Both the position numbers and the translations under genes were made by a program. Below, in pieces: positions 1 to 13,400 of a stretch of 64,000 bases of DNA. Every line of letters begins with the position of its first letter. Position 1 is the stretch's first letter. The notes under the pieces were generated by a model, which saw only the letters and a list, made by a program, of their open reading frames with translations, was not told the origin of the DNA and did not search any database. Source of the stretch: Volutella citrinella (lineage: Eukaryota > Ascomycota > Sordariomycetes > Hypocreales > Nectriaceae); the NCBI GenBank assembly GCA_034401135.1, contig JAWZSP010000001.1, forward strand, positions 6,200,001-6,264,000, read 5' to 3'.

Positions 1-727
1 CAGCCAAGTGACTGGATCTGTGTCCTCATTTGATATCACTCATCATTTGAAACATGGAGCGCCACCACGCCCCCCGCACGATTCACTAGCTCACAGATCT
101 GAAAAGCTTATCATACGGGACTTCTGTGCAGACTGCTCATGATTGCTCCTCAACCATGGGCCCCAGATTGACTTATACTTTAGCATCCGATGGACCCGCC
201 CAGATCGCCATCTCATCCTCCGTGTGGACCCCTGGAGCTTTCTTTCCGCCAGCCTCAGCTTGCATCTCTATATTGCGTTAGGTCGAGTACCAGAATATCA
301 CGGCTGTCATGACCGCTAGATACATTCTACGGGTGCCAGCCTGCGCCACGAAAGCTTGATCATCCATCAGCTTATTTCCGTCTTGGACTACCATCTTCTG
401 CCTGTCATCGCCACTGATCACCTCCTCCTTGCGCCCGTACTCTGAATCTTATGGAGGTGCCCTGTCCTTGACTACTCCAGACTCTATCAGCATCCCACTT
501 TGTGAAAAGCCTGTTCCAGGGCGTGATTTCGCCGGATTCGCATCACCTGTCGAGCTTGGTGTATATTCTCGCCCTCGGCGATTCTCGACTTGAGCTCCCT
601 AGCCCGTGGACCTGCCCCCTTCCCTCTCCCCCATTCATCTGATTTATCGTTCTTTTTCACCCCCTGTCCCTCTCTGCGACCTCGACTGTTGCCTGTCTCA
701 ACAGCCTCAAGGCTTGCTGCAACCACC
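1..727. other. Non-coding 5' flank of first gene
   Basis: No convincing gene is visible here. The last 130 bases are pyrimidine-rich (runs of ccccttccctctccccc type), as in many fungal promoters and 5' leaders just upstream of a start codon. The frame of the downstream gene stays open back to 590, but the first in-frame ATG is at 728, so 590-727 is treated as leader. Confidence 0.5.
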
Positions 728-2764
728 ATGTTTGAGAGTGACCAGGGGACCCCGGTGACGCTGCAGCTCTACCCAGATGGCCACCCGGGTGCGTGTGGTG
801 ACATGCTGCACCAGCGGCAGGCCGAGATCCCAACGACAACGCAGCAGATATCCATCATGAGCCGGAGGAACTTGGTGCTGCGGCCCTCCATCTCCAGCAC
901 AGGGGCACTCTGCTATGTGCTCACAGAAGAGTCTCTTGAAGATCTGGGCCAGCTACACGAACGGGGCCCTCCAGAGGCCGTCGAAACCCCCAGCCCTTTA
1001 ATGTTGGCAAAGGACCTGGCCCGGGGAACATCATCCATGTCCACAATTCCACACAGGATGAGGCCACCGCCTGTGTATCCTCCCCCAAAAATGTTCATGT
1101 CGCCGTACCAAGCTGGGCAGTTTCAGATGCACAGCCTGGACGCGATTGAGGAGCAGGACCCGGTTCCCAGTCCGCCACCGGAGACCAACTACTCCCTGCC
1201 GAGTTCATTGTCGGACACAGCGTCTAGTGCTGCGAGTGAGCTGTCTAGCATTCTTGAAAATGTCGCTACAACACAACAAGATCTCCGCCACCCGTCAATT
1301 GAGACGGCTGCCACGTCTGTCACAGCAGGCAGTGGGAGTGGAGGCCACCCGTCCAATGGAGAGTCGTCATGTGTCTCTCGATCACCCGAGTCCAGCGCAT
1401 TTGGCGTCCATTCAGACGCTGAGCAGCAGGGCGAAGAGGATACATCTGCCAGCGAGCAGTCTGCCTCCATATCCCCGGGCTCTTCTGCGTCGTCGAGTGA
1501 GCAGCTACCGTTTGAGACGTGCAGATTGCCTCCTCGCACTCGGAAGCGCCTTCGCCACAAGCACTGCTACGCAAATATGCCGTACCAGCAAGACATATGG
1601 CATCAAGAAGACGTGCTGTCCACCATCGCAAGCTCGACATCGACCTCCCTGGATTCGGACCTGCAGCTCCCCCCTCCTTTGTTTGCTCGACAGGCAATCG
1701 CGCAGGCCGACTCTGAAGCAGGGCTCATCAAGCCTCAAGGATTTGGCATCTACGATCGGGACCCAAGGACCTTCAGGAGAAAGACCATGGTCTACGGCCA
1801 CGACAGCACTTCATCGGGCGATTCGCTGGACGACGAGGCTCTCAATATTCAACCTCGAAGCTGTCCTAGACCGAAGCCTATCCATGGAAAGGCAAACGCC
1901 AAGATCACAGCCCTTTCCGTGGGCTCGGGACTGGACAGTCCACAGAGGATGTCAGTCACGAGCCTTGACGCCAATGTGCTGACCATGGTCATTCCGCTGC
2001 CCTCGGAAATCATTGAAACGCTAGAAGTCTCAATTGCAAACTTCCCAGAAACGATGCTGTTCTGTTCCAGCTTGACGATAGAGAGCATTCGGCTGTACTC
2101 GAAAAAGGTCAAGAGCCCGTCTGGAGACATCTGGAAGCAGCCACTGGCAGACGAGGATTCCCCAGGCCCCGTACAGTCGGCCTGGAAACGCATCTTTTCT
2201 CGGCCCCAGGCGAAACCGAGCAAGCAGAAAGCTTACGGGCACACAAATGACCAGGCGGCGGCCAAGTCAGCCACGTCAGGGAGCCCCAAGCTGTGGGAGC
2301 CGATTAGGGGCGTCTTTCGCAATTGTCCAGAGTACATCTGCGATGCCATCTACGCCCACATTGTGGCCTACAACTACATGTCCAAGGCCTCTCGTGGTCG
2401 GCCACCCCCTTCTCGCCGGCCCGCAGCAGCCGTGAGTTGCAAAAAGTCGGATGCCAATGAGATACCCAAAAAGGCGGCCGCGCTGCTGGGTCTCCACGAC
2501 ATCGGGTCCTCCACAACTGGAGCTGGAAGGCCGTCTCATACCCCATCTGCAGGTATGGGCATGCGGATGGAAGAATTGGCACCCGCAGAACCGGTGTCGT
2601 CTGAAGCCTGGCTTAATACAACGAGGGGTATTGAAGCTGGGCTGCTGCGGTGCATTATAGAGCTGATTTCAATGGCAAGGAGGTCGGAAATTGTGACGCC
2701 GCCACCGGATCAGGCGTTTGTTTGGAGTTTATGTGAGATTGTACGTGCGAGGGAAGAAGCCTAG
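728..2764 (+). CDS. Ser-rich protein of unknown function
   Basis: A 678-residue protein that I do not recognise. The first in-frame ATG (728), in the context accaccATG, is chosen; the frame is open upstream to 590 but without ATG. Residues ~150-320 are Ser/Thr/Pro-rich and look disordered (SSLSDTASSAASELSS type). A basic patch (RTRKRLRHKH) follows near residue 270, possibly a nuclear localisation signal. The second half is better ordered, with a short stretch around LFCSSLTIESIRLYSKK and a Cys-containing segment beginning FRNCPEYICDAIYAHIV. The C-terminal ~60 residues look helical. There is no signal peptide or membrane segment. It is intronless, stops with TAG at 2764, and stands alone 1.6 kb before the giant gene on the same strand. 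The coding call rests on length, codon use and structured C-terminal half. Confidence 0.75.
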   Translation: MFESDQGTPVTLQLYPDGHPGACGDMLHQRQAEIPTTTQQISIMSRRNLVLRPSISSTGALCYVLTEESLEDLGQLHERGPPEAVETPSPLMLAKDLARGTSSMSTIPHRMRPPPVYPPPKMFMSPYQAGQFQMHSLDAIEEQDPVPSPPPETNYSLPSSLSDTASSAASELSSILENVATTQQDLRHPSIETAATSVTAGSGSGGHPSNGESSCVSRSPESSAFGVHSDAEQQGEEDTSASEQSASISPGSSASSSEQLPFETCRLPPRTRKRLRHKHCYANMPYQQDIWHQEDVLSTIASSTSTSLDSDLQLPPPLFARQAIAQADSEAGLIKPQGFGIYDRDPRTFRRKTMVYGHDSTSSGDSLDDEALNIQPRSCPRPKPIHGKANAKITALSVGSGLDSPQRMSVTSLDANVLTMVIPLPSEIIETLEVSIANFPETMLFCSSLTIESIRLYSKKVKSPSGDIWKQPLADEDSPGPVQSAWKRIFSRPQAKPSKQKAYGHTNDQAAAKSATSGSPKLWEPIRGVFRNCPEYICDAIYAHIVAYNYMSKASRGRPPPSRRPAAAVSCKKSDANEIPKKAAALLGLHDIGSSTTGAGRPSHTPSAGMGMRMEELAPAEPVSSEAWLNTTRGIEAGLLRCIIELISMARRSEIVTPPPDQAFVWSLCEIVRAREEA

Positions 2765-4410
2765 ATGTTTAATCGTCGAGGTATAATGGGATTGGAGCAC
2801 AGGAATATATCAATTGTGAGTTGAAGGCATTATTAGGAAGCGGTTGTTCTCCAGATTCCTGATACATGGGAAGGTGGTGCTATCTGTATTTAATCCAACT
2901 CTGGATAATTTTGCATCAAATATCGCTGAGGTGGCATCGATGTGATTGACAGGGGTTAAAAAACCGCCTGCGCATCCGTCAGAAAACCAGCAACGCCAGA
3001 AACTAGTAACATTATGCTGGATTCCGCCTGGCGCAGCAGCTACCTCTGAGTCTCATCGCTCAATGGCCCCATGTTGGCTTCGGCGAGAATTTCGGCGGCC
3101 ACGCTATGCTGAGCTGTGTTGCCAGCCCAGCTCTCAGCCTTGTTAGCCAGAAAGTATCCCGAGGTTAAAGCTGCTCCTCCGATGGATTTGCTTCACCCCA
3201 CGCATTATTTCAGGCGACTAAGCCTTGTCTCAGAGCTAATCGGAGACCACATGGGAAAACAAAGAAGGCGACAAGGCGAGGTTTGACATTGATTTTGGTG
3301 CCAACTTGCCTCGAAACATAATCCTATCGCCGGATCCGGCGCCAATGTCGGATTTTTACAAAAGGTGTCGAGCGTGGTGTAAGTCAGAGATGCGAGATAT
3401 GGATGTTTTTGGGTCACCGATCGCAAGCCACAAAGCGGGAAGTCTAATTTCAACGTTTTTTCAAGCGATCAAGGTTAATCTTGGGCCTGGGTAGCGGGCG
3501 ACCTCCGTTTCCGGGCCATTGGGCCTGCGGGCCTCAGATCGTCGGCCGAGAGCTTCATTTTGAGCGACATCTTACGAGTGAGCGGCGAAGATTGCGGATG
3601 TGAGGTGTATGTTTGTCAACTCGCTCCTTTTTGGTACCCAGGGATTGGCACGGATGATGTATCGCATCCCAACAACAAATCAGTGGCAATAGCATCACGA
3701 TAACTTTGAAGTTCTCGCCACACTATGCTTGAGGAGAAGAACACTTACTTAATGAGCAAGATCACTGTCCCACTCTGCTCATCCGGCCGTTGATGGATGG
3801 ATTTACGCTAAGTGTGGCTGGAAACGAGTGAGTAAGGAACCTAAGCCCGGACCGTCATCGATGGGATACTACAGGCTGCCCACTTACACTCCACGATTAG
3901 GGTTTTGCGGTTGACCCAGGTGGCTTGGGCGAGATTGACTGCTCGTCCCACTCTAAGCCCAAGACAACCTACCCGCGCGCTAGGATCTCTCACAGTGACG
4001 CTCAGATCTCATGGAGACTGGGCCTTGGGAATAGCACTGCACAGAAGCGGCAATGGTTGCAAAGTTCCAGCCACGTCATGGACTACAGCTCCCTCTGCGT
4101 GGCAAAGACTTACCTGCCTGGCACTGCGGGCCCAGTAGAGACGCGCCGAGCTGTAGTCTGTAGACGAGGTCCACTGGAATGGATGACACCTGAAAGGATT
4201 AGCCGACCCTGGAGTGCACGATGCAGTCCGCTGTTGGAAAAGTAGACGCGACTCGATGTGCCCATGCCCAGAACGGACACGGATCGAGCAGTAATACGAG
4301 GTCGTTTATAAGGAGTCCTGGAATGCCGGGCTGTTTGACAGGTAGACCATACCGGCTGGCCACCTTGATACGCGAAGACTACACTACACGACAGTGTCAG
4401 TACGGCCACA
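2765..4410. other. Intergenic region upstream of the giant gene
   Basis: About 1.65 kb between two genes on the plus strand. Short frames of 60-114 codons occur on both strands (for example 3905-4245) but overlap each other, lack recognisable domains and probably arise by chance. The region holds the 3' end of the upstream transcript and the promoter of the giant gene. I see no repeat or RNA gene. Confidence 0.5.
4307..4312 (+). promoter_or_regulatory. Possible TATA element of the giant gene
   Basis: TATAAG lies about 100 bases before the ATG at 4411, a spacing compatible with a short fungal 5' leader. It is the only good TATA-like match in the last 200 bases. No expression evidence is available. 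Confidence 0.35.
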
Positions 4411-7400
4411 ATGACTAGGTGTAACTGGCGTTTGCTGGCAGGGCTGGCCTCCATGGCCGTCCCGTTGGCAGGTGCCAGCTACTCCATCGTCCACAAAGAG
4501 AACGTATACGACGAGGACATCATTCTGCCGCGGCAGAACCTCAACACCAACAAGTGTCCCGCCTCGAGCCTGTGCATCGACGGGACCTGCACGACCAACA
4601 TCCTCGGAATCGATCTATACAACTGCGGGTCAGCCAACAACGCCTGCAAGCCCGGCGAGCTCTGCGTATCAGGAGAATGCATCTCCCTCGGCTTCTGCGA
4701 CTCGGACCCCGGCGTCTGCGGCGAGACTGGCTCGCCCTGCAAGCCCGGTCAATGGTGTGACCGCGGCCGGTGCAAGCCCATCCAAGTTACGGTCGACCCC
4801 ATGCACTGCGGCACATCCAACGTCGCGTGCAAAGCCGGACATCTCTGCATTAACGGCATTTGCGTCAAGATCGACATCGGAACAGACCCCAACAAGTGTG
4901 GGACAGCACAAAAAGCCTGCGACGCCGGAAACTGGTGCTTCGATGGCGTCTGCACGCCCTTCAGCATCGGAACAAACACCCGCGGCTGCAAAAAGGACGA
5001 CGACTGCCCCCTCCGAGCCGACTGCAACAACGGCGTCTGCACGCCACTGCTCATCGGCACAGACTCTTACCACTGCGGAGCCAGTGGCGTCAACTGCACA
5101 GCTGGTTCCCTGTGCGTGAGCGGCGTCTGCAAGCCTATGAATCTCAGCTCCACAGACGCCGAGCCTTGCGAGTCCTCAAACAAGCCTTGCTCACCGGGCC
5201 AGGTATGCTCGCAGAACCGGTGCATCCCCCTCCACGTCGGCCTCGACCCCAGCCGCTGCGGGGACAGCCCACAGGCCTGCAACAAGGCAGAGGTTTGCAT
5301 CTCTGGAGTCTGCGTGGGAGGGCTGGAGAGCAGCGCGCCGCCCTTTCCTGGCCTCGTGTACTGCGAGGGCAACGGCAATAACAATGCCGGGAATGCCACC
5401 GGCCGCCCAAGCGAGTTGCCCGACGGCTCCGGCGAGGCGAAAAAGACGGGCTGTGACTGCAGCAAGTTTCCTGGAGAAACAGCCGGCACGTCGCCAGCCC
5501 CCGACGGATCGGGGACAAAGACTCCCGGAAGTAACGAGACCTCTTCAGATTCTGGCTCGTTGCCAGGAAGCAGCGACAACCCTGAGGGGACAGGAAGCCA
5601 GATTCCACCAGGCTCTGGAGACACCGGCGGCCAATCCGGAGGGGACTCAGGGAGTAGTCCCGGCGGCGATAGCAGCCAGAGTGACTCAGGGAGTCCTCCT
5701 GGCACCACAGGAGATCAAGGCTCAGGGAGCAGCGACGGCCAATCTGGTGGGGACTCAGGCAGTCCTCCCGGTGGCACTGACTCAGGGAGTACTCCTGGCG
5801 CCTCAGGAGATCAAGGCTCGGGAAGCACCGACGGCCAATCTGGCGGAGACTCAGGGAGTCCTCCTGACGGCACTGACTCAGGGAGTAATTCTGGCGCCAC
5901 AGGAGATCAAGGCTCTGGAGGTACTGATGGTCAATCTGGTGGGGACGCAGGGAGTCCTCCCGGTAGCAGTGACGGCCAGAGCGGCTCAGGGAGTACTCCT
6001 GGCGCTTCTGGAGACCAAGGCTCAGGGAGTAATCTTGGCGACACAGGAGATCAAGGACCAGGGAGCACCCCCGGAGACACTGGAGGCCAGGGCGACCCAG
6101 GGAGTACTCCTGGCAGCACTGGCGACCAGCAAAGCTCAGGTGGCGACGACACATCTGGAAGCAGTGACGGTCAAGCTACGCCCGGCTCTGGCTCAGACTC
6201 CGGAGGGAGTGACTCTGGAGGCGACACCCAGGTCCCTGGAAGTTCCGACGGAAGCAGCAGCGGCGGCGATAGCGGTAGCGGCAACGACGGCGGAAGTAGC
6301 CAGGTCCCTGATACATCGGGTGGCTCTGGTAGCCCCGGGAGCCAGAACCCTGACGGATCTTCCAGCGGTGGTGATTCTTCCAGCGGCGGGGGTACCTCTA
6401 GCGGCGGAGAATCGTCCAGTGGCGGAGATTCTTCCAGCGGCGGGGGCTCTTCAAGCGGAGGATCGTCCAGCGGTGGTGATTCATCTGGTGGTTCTGGAGA
6501 CTCTTCAAGCGGTGGAGGATCATCCAGTGGCGGGGATTATTCCAGTAGCTCTGGCGACACTTCAAGCGGTGGAGATTCTTCCAGTGGTTCCGGAAGCTCT
6601 GGCAACCAAGCCTCCGATGGATCATCCGGGGATGGAGGCTCATCCAGTGGCGGAGATACATCTGGTAGCTCTGGAAGCCAGGTCCCCAATGGATCTTCTG
6701 GCGATGGCGGCTCTTCCAGTGACGGAGGTTCATCCGGCGGCGGGGATTCTTCTGGCGGCGGAGGATCGTCCAGTGACGGAGGTTCATCCAGCGGCGGGAA
6801 TTCTTCCGGTAGCGGTGGCTCCTCTGGCGATGGAGGGTCGTCAACCGGCGGTGACCCTTCTCGCGGCGGTGGCTCCTCTGGCGATGGAGGGTCGTCTAAC
6901 GGCGGAGACTCTTCCGGTGGCGGAGGCTCCTCTGGTAATGGAGGGTCGTCTAACGGCGGGGATTCATCTACTGGTGGGAGCTCCTCTGGCGATGGAGGGT
7001 CTTCCAACGGCGGGGATTCATCCACTGGTGGGGGATCCTCCAGCGGCGGCGGAGACTCATCCCGCGGTGGCGGCGGCGACAACCAGACGCCGGGCAGCTC
7101 CGGCCAGACTTCCGGAGGTGATGGCAGCGGCCAGACATCTGGAGGAACTGGTGACAATAGTTCCGGAGGGGGAGACCAAAACCCCGCCGGCGGAGACCAG
7201 AACACCAGTGGTGGAGACCAAAGCCAAGGAGGCGGAGATCAAAGCCAAGGAGGCGGAGGCCAAAGCCAAGGCGGAGGCCAAAGCCAAGGTGGTGGAGGCC
7301 AAAGCCAAGGAGGCGGAGACCAAAGCTCCGGTGGTGGAAGTCAGAGTCCCGGCGGCGACCAAAGCCCCGGTGGTGACCAGAACGCCGGTGGTAACCAAAA

Positions 7401-10400
7401 CGCCGGTGGTAACCAGAACGGCGGCGGCGGAGGCGGTTCCCAAGCGACAGCCAGCAAGGGCGGCGCGGGGGTGGGAGGCGGAGGATCCAACGGAGCAGCC
7501 GGAACGACCGCGCGTGCCGGTGCTGGTGGCGGTGTTCAAGGCTCCCGCACGGCGCGCCCGAGGCCCAGCACAACTACCCGACCTGGATCCGGAGGTGGCA
7601 CTATAAGGCCGGGCGGCGACAACGGCAACGACGGCGGCTTCGGCATCCCTGGCTTCAGCGACACGCCCGTAGCCTACACCTTCACGAAGGGGCCTGGTAC
7701 TAGTAAAACTGTTCCCGCCGGCGCAAAAGGCACCAAGTCCGGCGCCGCCAGTCAGAGTGGGGCCAAGTCGGGGCAGGGTGGAGACCTGGGCCCGGCTGGC
7801 TCCGGAGTTGCGACCGGCGGCGGAGCTGGGGCCGGTGCTGGAACCAAAACTGGTGCTGCTGCAGCTGGTGGCTCTGGTGCTCAAACTGGTGTCCCTGCAG
7901 GCGGTGGCTCTGGAACTGGAACTGGTGCCGCTGCAGGTGGTGGCTCTGGTGCCCAAACTGGCGTCCCAGGTGGTGGATCTGGAACCAAGACTGGTGCCGC
8001 CCCCGGTGGCAGCTCCGGAACCGCAACTGGCGCATCTCCAGGCACCACCCAGAGCGGCAGCTCGTCCCCAGAGGGCTCAGACGACCAAGGCTGCTCCCCG
8101 CGGTGCACCGGAACCGACGTCTGCATTGCAAAGAAGTGCGCCACGTTCACGGACCCGTCCCGCTGCGGCAGCCAGTGCGGCGCCAACGGCGGAGGTATCG
8201 GTCCCCGCCTCGCCCGCCTGTTCAAGCGCGCGGTGTCTCCGTGCAGCGAGTCCCAGGTCTGTATCGATTGCAAATGCGCGCCCATCGCCGGGCCCGCCAA
8301 CTGCGGCCGCTCGGGACGGAACTGCGCCGCGGGGAGCGTCTGTATCAGGGGCAGCTGCGTCAAGCTCGGCGACGACCACAAGTGCGGCGGCAAGGTGTGC
8401 CCCGTGTCGTCGGTGTGCATCTCTGGAATCTGCATCTCGTCGACTGTCTTCGGAGAATGCGCAACCAGCAAGGACTGCAAGGCAGGGGCCACCTGCAACA
8501 ATGGCCGCTGCGAGACCGGCTGCACCACATCCAAGGACTGCGATCATGGCGTTTGCGTCGGGGGACGTTGCCAGGTTGGCCTCCGATGTACTGGCGACTC
8601 GGGCTCTGCGGCTGCTGGCCTGGACGCCGAGGCTGGAGGCAATTATGGTGGGAATAGGGGCCCTGCCGGCAATCGAGGCCCTGAGCTCACCGCTGTGGCA
8701 ATCAGCGCGCCCGTGTCTCGCGAGTGCGGCGATGGCGTCTGTTCCAACGGCATCTGCATCCCCAAGGAGGCAATGAAGTGCAGCATGAGCTCGGATTGCC
8801 CCCAGGGCCGAGTGTGCCAGAGCGGTACCTGTGTGCCCCGTCGTGACACAGAGACGACTGGGCCGACTGGCGTCTCGACAGCATCGTCGTCGCCCACGCC
8901 GAGCAGATCCCCCTTCTCATGCGAGGTCGACTCCGACTGCCTTTCCGGAAAGGTGTGCAAGAGCGGCAGATGCGTGGCCATCACCTCGTGTCTGAGGAAC
9001 AGCGACTGCAAAGCTGGCTCAGCTTGCACCGCCGGTGCCTGTGTCATCCAGCAGCCTTGCAAGGACACCAGCGACTGCACCCTCGGCAAGCTCTGCCGAG
9101 GAGGCTCCTGTATAGCCCGATATATCTGCTCCTCGGATGTTGACTGTGTCAAGGGTCGAGTCTGCGACGACGGCGCCTGCCACGTCGAGAACCTCTGCAC
9201 CCAGGACGTGGACTGCAGCAACGGCGAGAAGTGCGAGGCTCTCGCGTGCGTAAAGCCGGAGGGATGTGTCAAGAACAGCGAGTGTGACGCCGGTATGCAT
9301 TGTGACTCGGCCCAATGCGTTCCTCTGACCCCGTGCTTTGCGAGCCACGAATGCCCTCGTGGCAATCAATGCAGTCGAGGTGCCTGTGTTCCGTTGGCCG
9401 GCTGTCGTACGGCTGTGGACTGCCAGGCCGGTAGCAACTGTCGCGATGGTGCCTGTGTTGCTGACCATCCCTGCGCCCGAACAGTCGACTGCCGGGCCGG
9501 ATATGTGTGCAACGCCGGAGCGTGTGTGAACCAGGCTGTGTGCACCAAAATGACCGACTGTCCAAAAGACCAGGCCTGCCGATCCGGATCATGCGTGCCC
9601 ACCAGTGGCTGTAAATTCACTAGCGATTGCGGTCCTGGAAAGAGGTGCGGCTTCAACGACACTTGCGTCTACGACAAGTCCTGTGACGAAAGCACCGACT
9701 GCGAGGCTGGCCGGGTCTGTATCGGTGGAGGCTGTGTCATTGCGGTGCCCTGCCTCACCAGCGGCGACTGCGCCCCCGGCAAGCGTTGTTTCCAGAAGGC
9801 CTGTATCCCCCAGACCGGATGCGAAGCGTCTTCCGATTGCTCGTCGGGACACATCTGTGAGGGACGCAACTGTGTAGCCGGGACAGTCTGCAAGGTCGAT
9901 GCGGAATGTAAGGACGGGAAGATGTGTCGAGGAGGAGCCTGCAGCAAGGTCGCCCCCTGTTCCAAAGACCAGGACTGCTCGCTCGGCAACCTCTGTCGAG
10001 GCAAAGCTTGTGTGCCCGAGGCGGCTTGCGTCAAGGATACCGACTGTCGCAAGGGCGAGGAGTGCAACTCTGGTGCCTGTATTATAGGCCGCCCCTGTGG
10101 CCAGGACTACCACTGCAGTGCCGGAGAAGCCTGCCAGTCTGGACTTTGCGTGGCCCAGAGCCCGTGTCTCCGCGGCAGTGATTGCGGCAAAGATCGGACA
10201 TGCCAGCAGGGCGCTTGTGTGACGTCTAAAGGCTGCCAGAAAGACATTGACTGCAACCCCGCCGGTATTTGCTCAGACGGCAACTGTGTTCCTCGCCAGC
10301 GTTGTGTCAACGACGTCGACTGTGACGTGGGCTTTGGCTGCCGCGCCGGCGCTTGTGCCATCAAGAAGGGCTGTAACGATGGAGGCGACTGTGACACGCG

Positions 10401-13400
10401 CGAGAACTGCAAAGGAGGCGTGTGTGTCCCGTCCAGTCGCTGCGCAAAGGACGCAGATTGTCCTGTCGCGCAGGCCTGCAAGAGCGCCTCCTGTGTCATC
10501 CAGCAACCATGCACCTCCAACTCGACATGTCCCCAGGGCAGCATCTGCCAGGGCGGTGGCTGCATTACCGATCCTGGATGCCATGCTGATTCTCAGTGTG
10601 GCGACAACGCCAAGTGTCGATTTGGCACCTGTATCAAGAATGCCAACTGCCAACAGGATACCGACTGTGCGACTGGTCTTGGATGCCGTATGGGATACTG
10701 CGTCCCGACTAAATGCGTTAAAACATCGGATTGCAAGACTGGCTTCACATGCCAGGGAGGCAACTGCGTCGCACAATATGCCTGCTGGATGGCGACTCAA
10801 TGCCCGGCAGGACGCACTTGCGAGGAGCATGTGTGCGTCCCAATAAAACCCTGCACCAGAGACCAAAACTGCACTCTTGGGCGTGTTTGCCAGCTCGGTG
10901 CTTGCGTGGCCGAGAAGCCCTGCGATAGAGATGCCGACTGTAAGATTGGTGAGTCGTGTTACCAAGGTGCCTGTGCCCTCACTGTCAAGGGCGCCACGAC
11001 TTCGGCTGCTGCCAGCCTTGCTCCCGAGGGAGTTCCCACGCGTACGGCCTCTCGCAGCGGCTCTGCTTCCGCGACTGGATCTGGTACCCCGAGAGGATCG
11101 CGTTCAGCAACCGGTTCCCCCAGAGGTTCAGCCACTTCCAGGGGCGGCGGCATTTCTCCCGAGGGTCGAACCGGCACGTCTACTCGACCCCCAGCTGGTG
11201 CGCCTACTTCAACTGTAGCTGGAAAGGGAAGCATTGGCCCCGGAACCAGGACTACTACACGTTCTGGCTCTCCTGGAGCTGGCACTTCTCAGAGCGGTCC
11301 TGGTGGAAAGGCAACATCGGGAGCTGCCGGTGCTGGCCAAACATCCCCGGGTGCTGGTAGAACCGGCGGATCTAGCTCACAGGCCGTCGGAAGTGGTGCG
11401 ACCAGTGGCGGATTTGCTCCGCTGGGAACAACTGCTGGTGTAGGAGGCGGCTCTGGTACTCAGTCTCCTGCTGGCCGCCAGACTGGCTCCACAAAGGCCC
11501 CAGGTGGTGCCGGCACTCAAGGTCCTGGGAGAAGTCAGACAAGCGTTGGTTCACAAGCAGGAGGAGCCAAATCACAAACCCAAGGAGCCGGGACCAGAGG
11601 TGGTACTCAAGCCCCCGGAGGCAGTACTCGAGCCCCCGGGGGTGGCACCCAAGCCCCTGGTGGAGGCAAAACTTCCGTTCCTGGCGGCGCTGGTACTAAG
11701 GCTCCAGGTGGTGGTACGCAGGTCCCTGGAGGAGGGAAGACTTCTGTTCCTGGAGGTGGTACTCAAGCACCTGGCGGAGCGAAAACTTCTGTTCCGAGCG
11801 CTGCTGGTACCCAGGCTCCTGGAGGTGGCACTAAAGCCCCCGGAGGTGATACTCGACCCCCCAGCGGAGGAAAGACTTCTGTTCCTGGCGGAGGAAAATC
11901 CTCTGTTCCTGGAGGTGCTGGTACTCAAGCCCCTGGAGGCGGTACGCAACCCGGCGGAGGCAAAACTTCTGTTCCTGGGGGTGGCACCAAAGCTCCTGGA
12001 AGCGGTACGCAACCTGGCGGAGGCAAAACTTCTGTTCCTGGGGGTGGCACCAAAGCCCCTGGAAGCGGGACGCGAGCCCCTGGCGGAGCGCAAACTTCGA
12101 CTCCTGGCGGGGCTGGTACTCAGGCCCCCGGCGGCGGTACGCGAGGCCCCGGCGGAGGTAAAACTTCTGTTCCTGGAGGTGGCACCCAAGCTCCCCAAGG
12201 CGGCGCTGGTTCGTCTACTGGCCCTGCTCCCGGCGCCACACGCAAATCAGCCGGAACCCGTGGCCCGGCGCCTGGACCCACAACCCGGCCCGCTAGTGGG
12301 GCACCCGGCGGCAAAACCTCCGGGAGTGGCGGTGTTTCTCCTGGCAAGACGTCCTCAGGAATGGCCCCCGAGGGCACAACCGGCGCCGGAGGCGGCCTGG
12401 GCCGATGTACCAAGAACTCGGAATGTCCATCTGACCTTACCTGCCTCGGCGGCGTCTGCGCTACATCTCGACCTTGCAAGGATGTGCAGGATTGTCTCTC
12501 CGGATACGACTGCACCAAGGGATTCTGCACGACGGACAACCCTTGCAGATCTAACGGTGACTGCTACACCGGATATCAGTGCGTGGGTGCCTGTTGCATT
12601 CCTCTCATCCGCTGCAATCGGCCCATTGATTGCGACCGTGGATACGTCTGCAAAGACGGCGCCTGTCTCGCTGAGAGGAAGTGCGTTGTCGCCAGAGACT
12701 GCGATGTCGGGAGCTCTTGTGTTTCAGGTGCTTGCGTTGCTGAGAACTCCTGCCAGAACGATTTGCAGTGCGGTGCTGGCCGTTCTTGCGTCAAAGGTTC
12801 ATGTGTTCCCAAGACCAGCTGTGCCAAGGACGCTGATTGCGGCACGGGCCTGTCATGCTCGGGTGGTGCCTGTGTGCCTCCCGGAAACTGCAAGAGTAGT
12901 ACGGATTGTGGCTCGGGCGAAGTATGCGAGAATGGCAAGTGTTCGCCCAAGGTTGCCTGCGCTAGAGATCTGGATTGCGGACCTGGCCATGCGTGCCAGT
13001 CAAGCGTCTGTGTCGTTCAGCAAGGTTGCTCGACCAACACCACCTGTGGTCTTGGAAGGTACTGCGATAAAGGCGTCTGCGTGCCGGACATGGTGTGCTC
13101 TACCGACTCTGGCTGCCCAGCGGGATACACATGCAAAGTCAGCGCTTGTGTGGCCAACCATGCCTGCCAGCGTGATGCTGATTGTGACCCTGGCCACAAG
13201 TGCAATTCTCTCCACGCCTGTGTTCGATCGACAGGCTGCGATTCCGACACTGGGTGTGACAAAGGCTGCATTTGCGGCGATAAGGGCTGTATCCCCAAGG
13301 TCGCCTGTAACTCATCGACTGACTGTATTAACCATCAGACATGCCTGAAGGGTGCCTGTGTGGCCGTCAACGGATGCCTAGCCAACAGCGACTGTCCCAT

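Noticed and set aside
3905..4245. Overlapping 77- and 106-codon frames before the giant gene
   Set aside because: Two different frames over the same bases, without homology or signal sequence; more likely leader/promoter sequence.
5384..7606. 740-codon plus-strand frame overlapping the giant gene
   Set aside because: It is the second frame of Gly/Ser-rich low-complexity coding sequence; its composition (Ala/Glu/Thr/Leu) simply mirrors the shifted repeats, and it has no ATG context or domain.
11504..13348. 614-codon plus-strand frame overlapping the giant gene
   Set aside because: A shifted-frame shadow crossing both a linker and a Cys-rich block, without a sensible protein pattern of its own.
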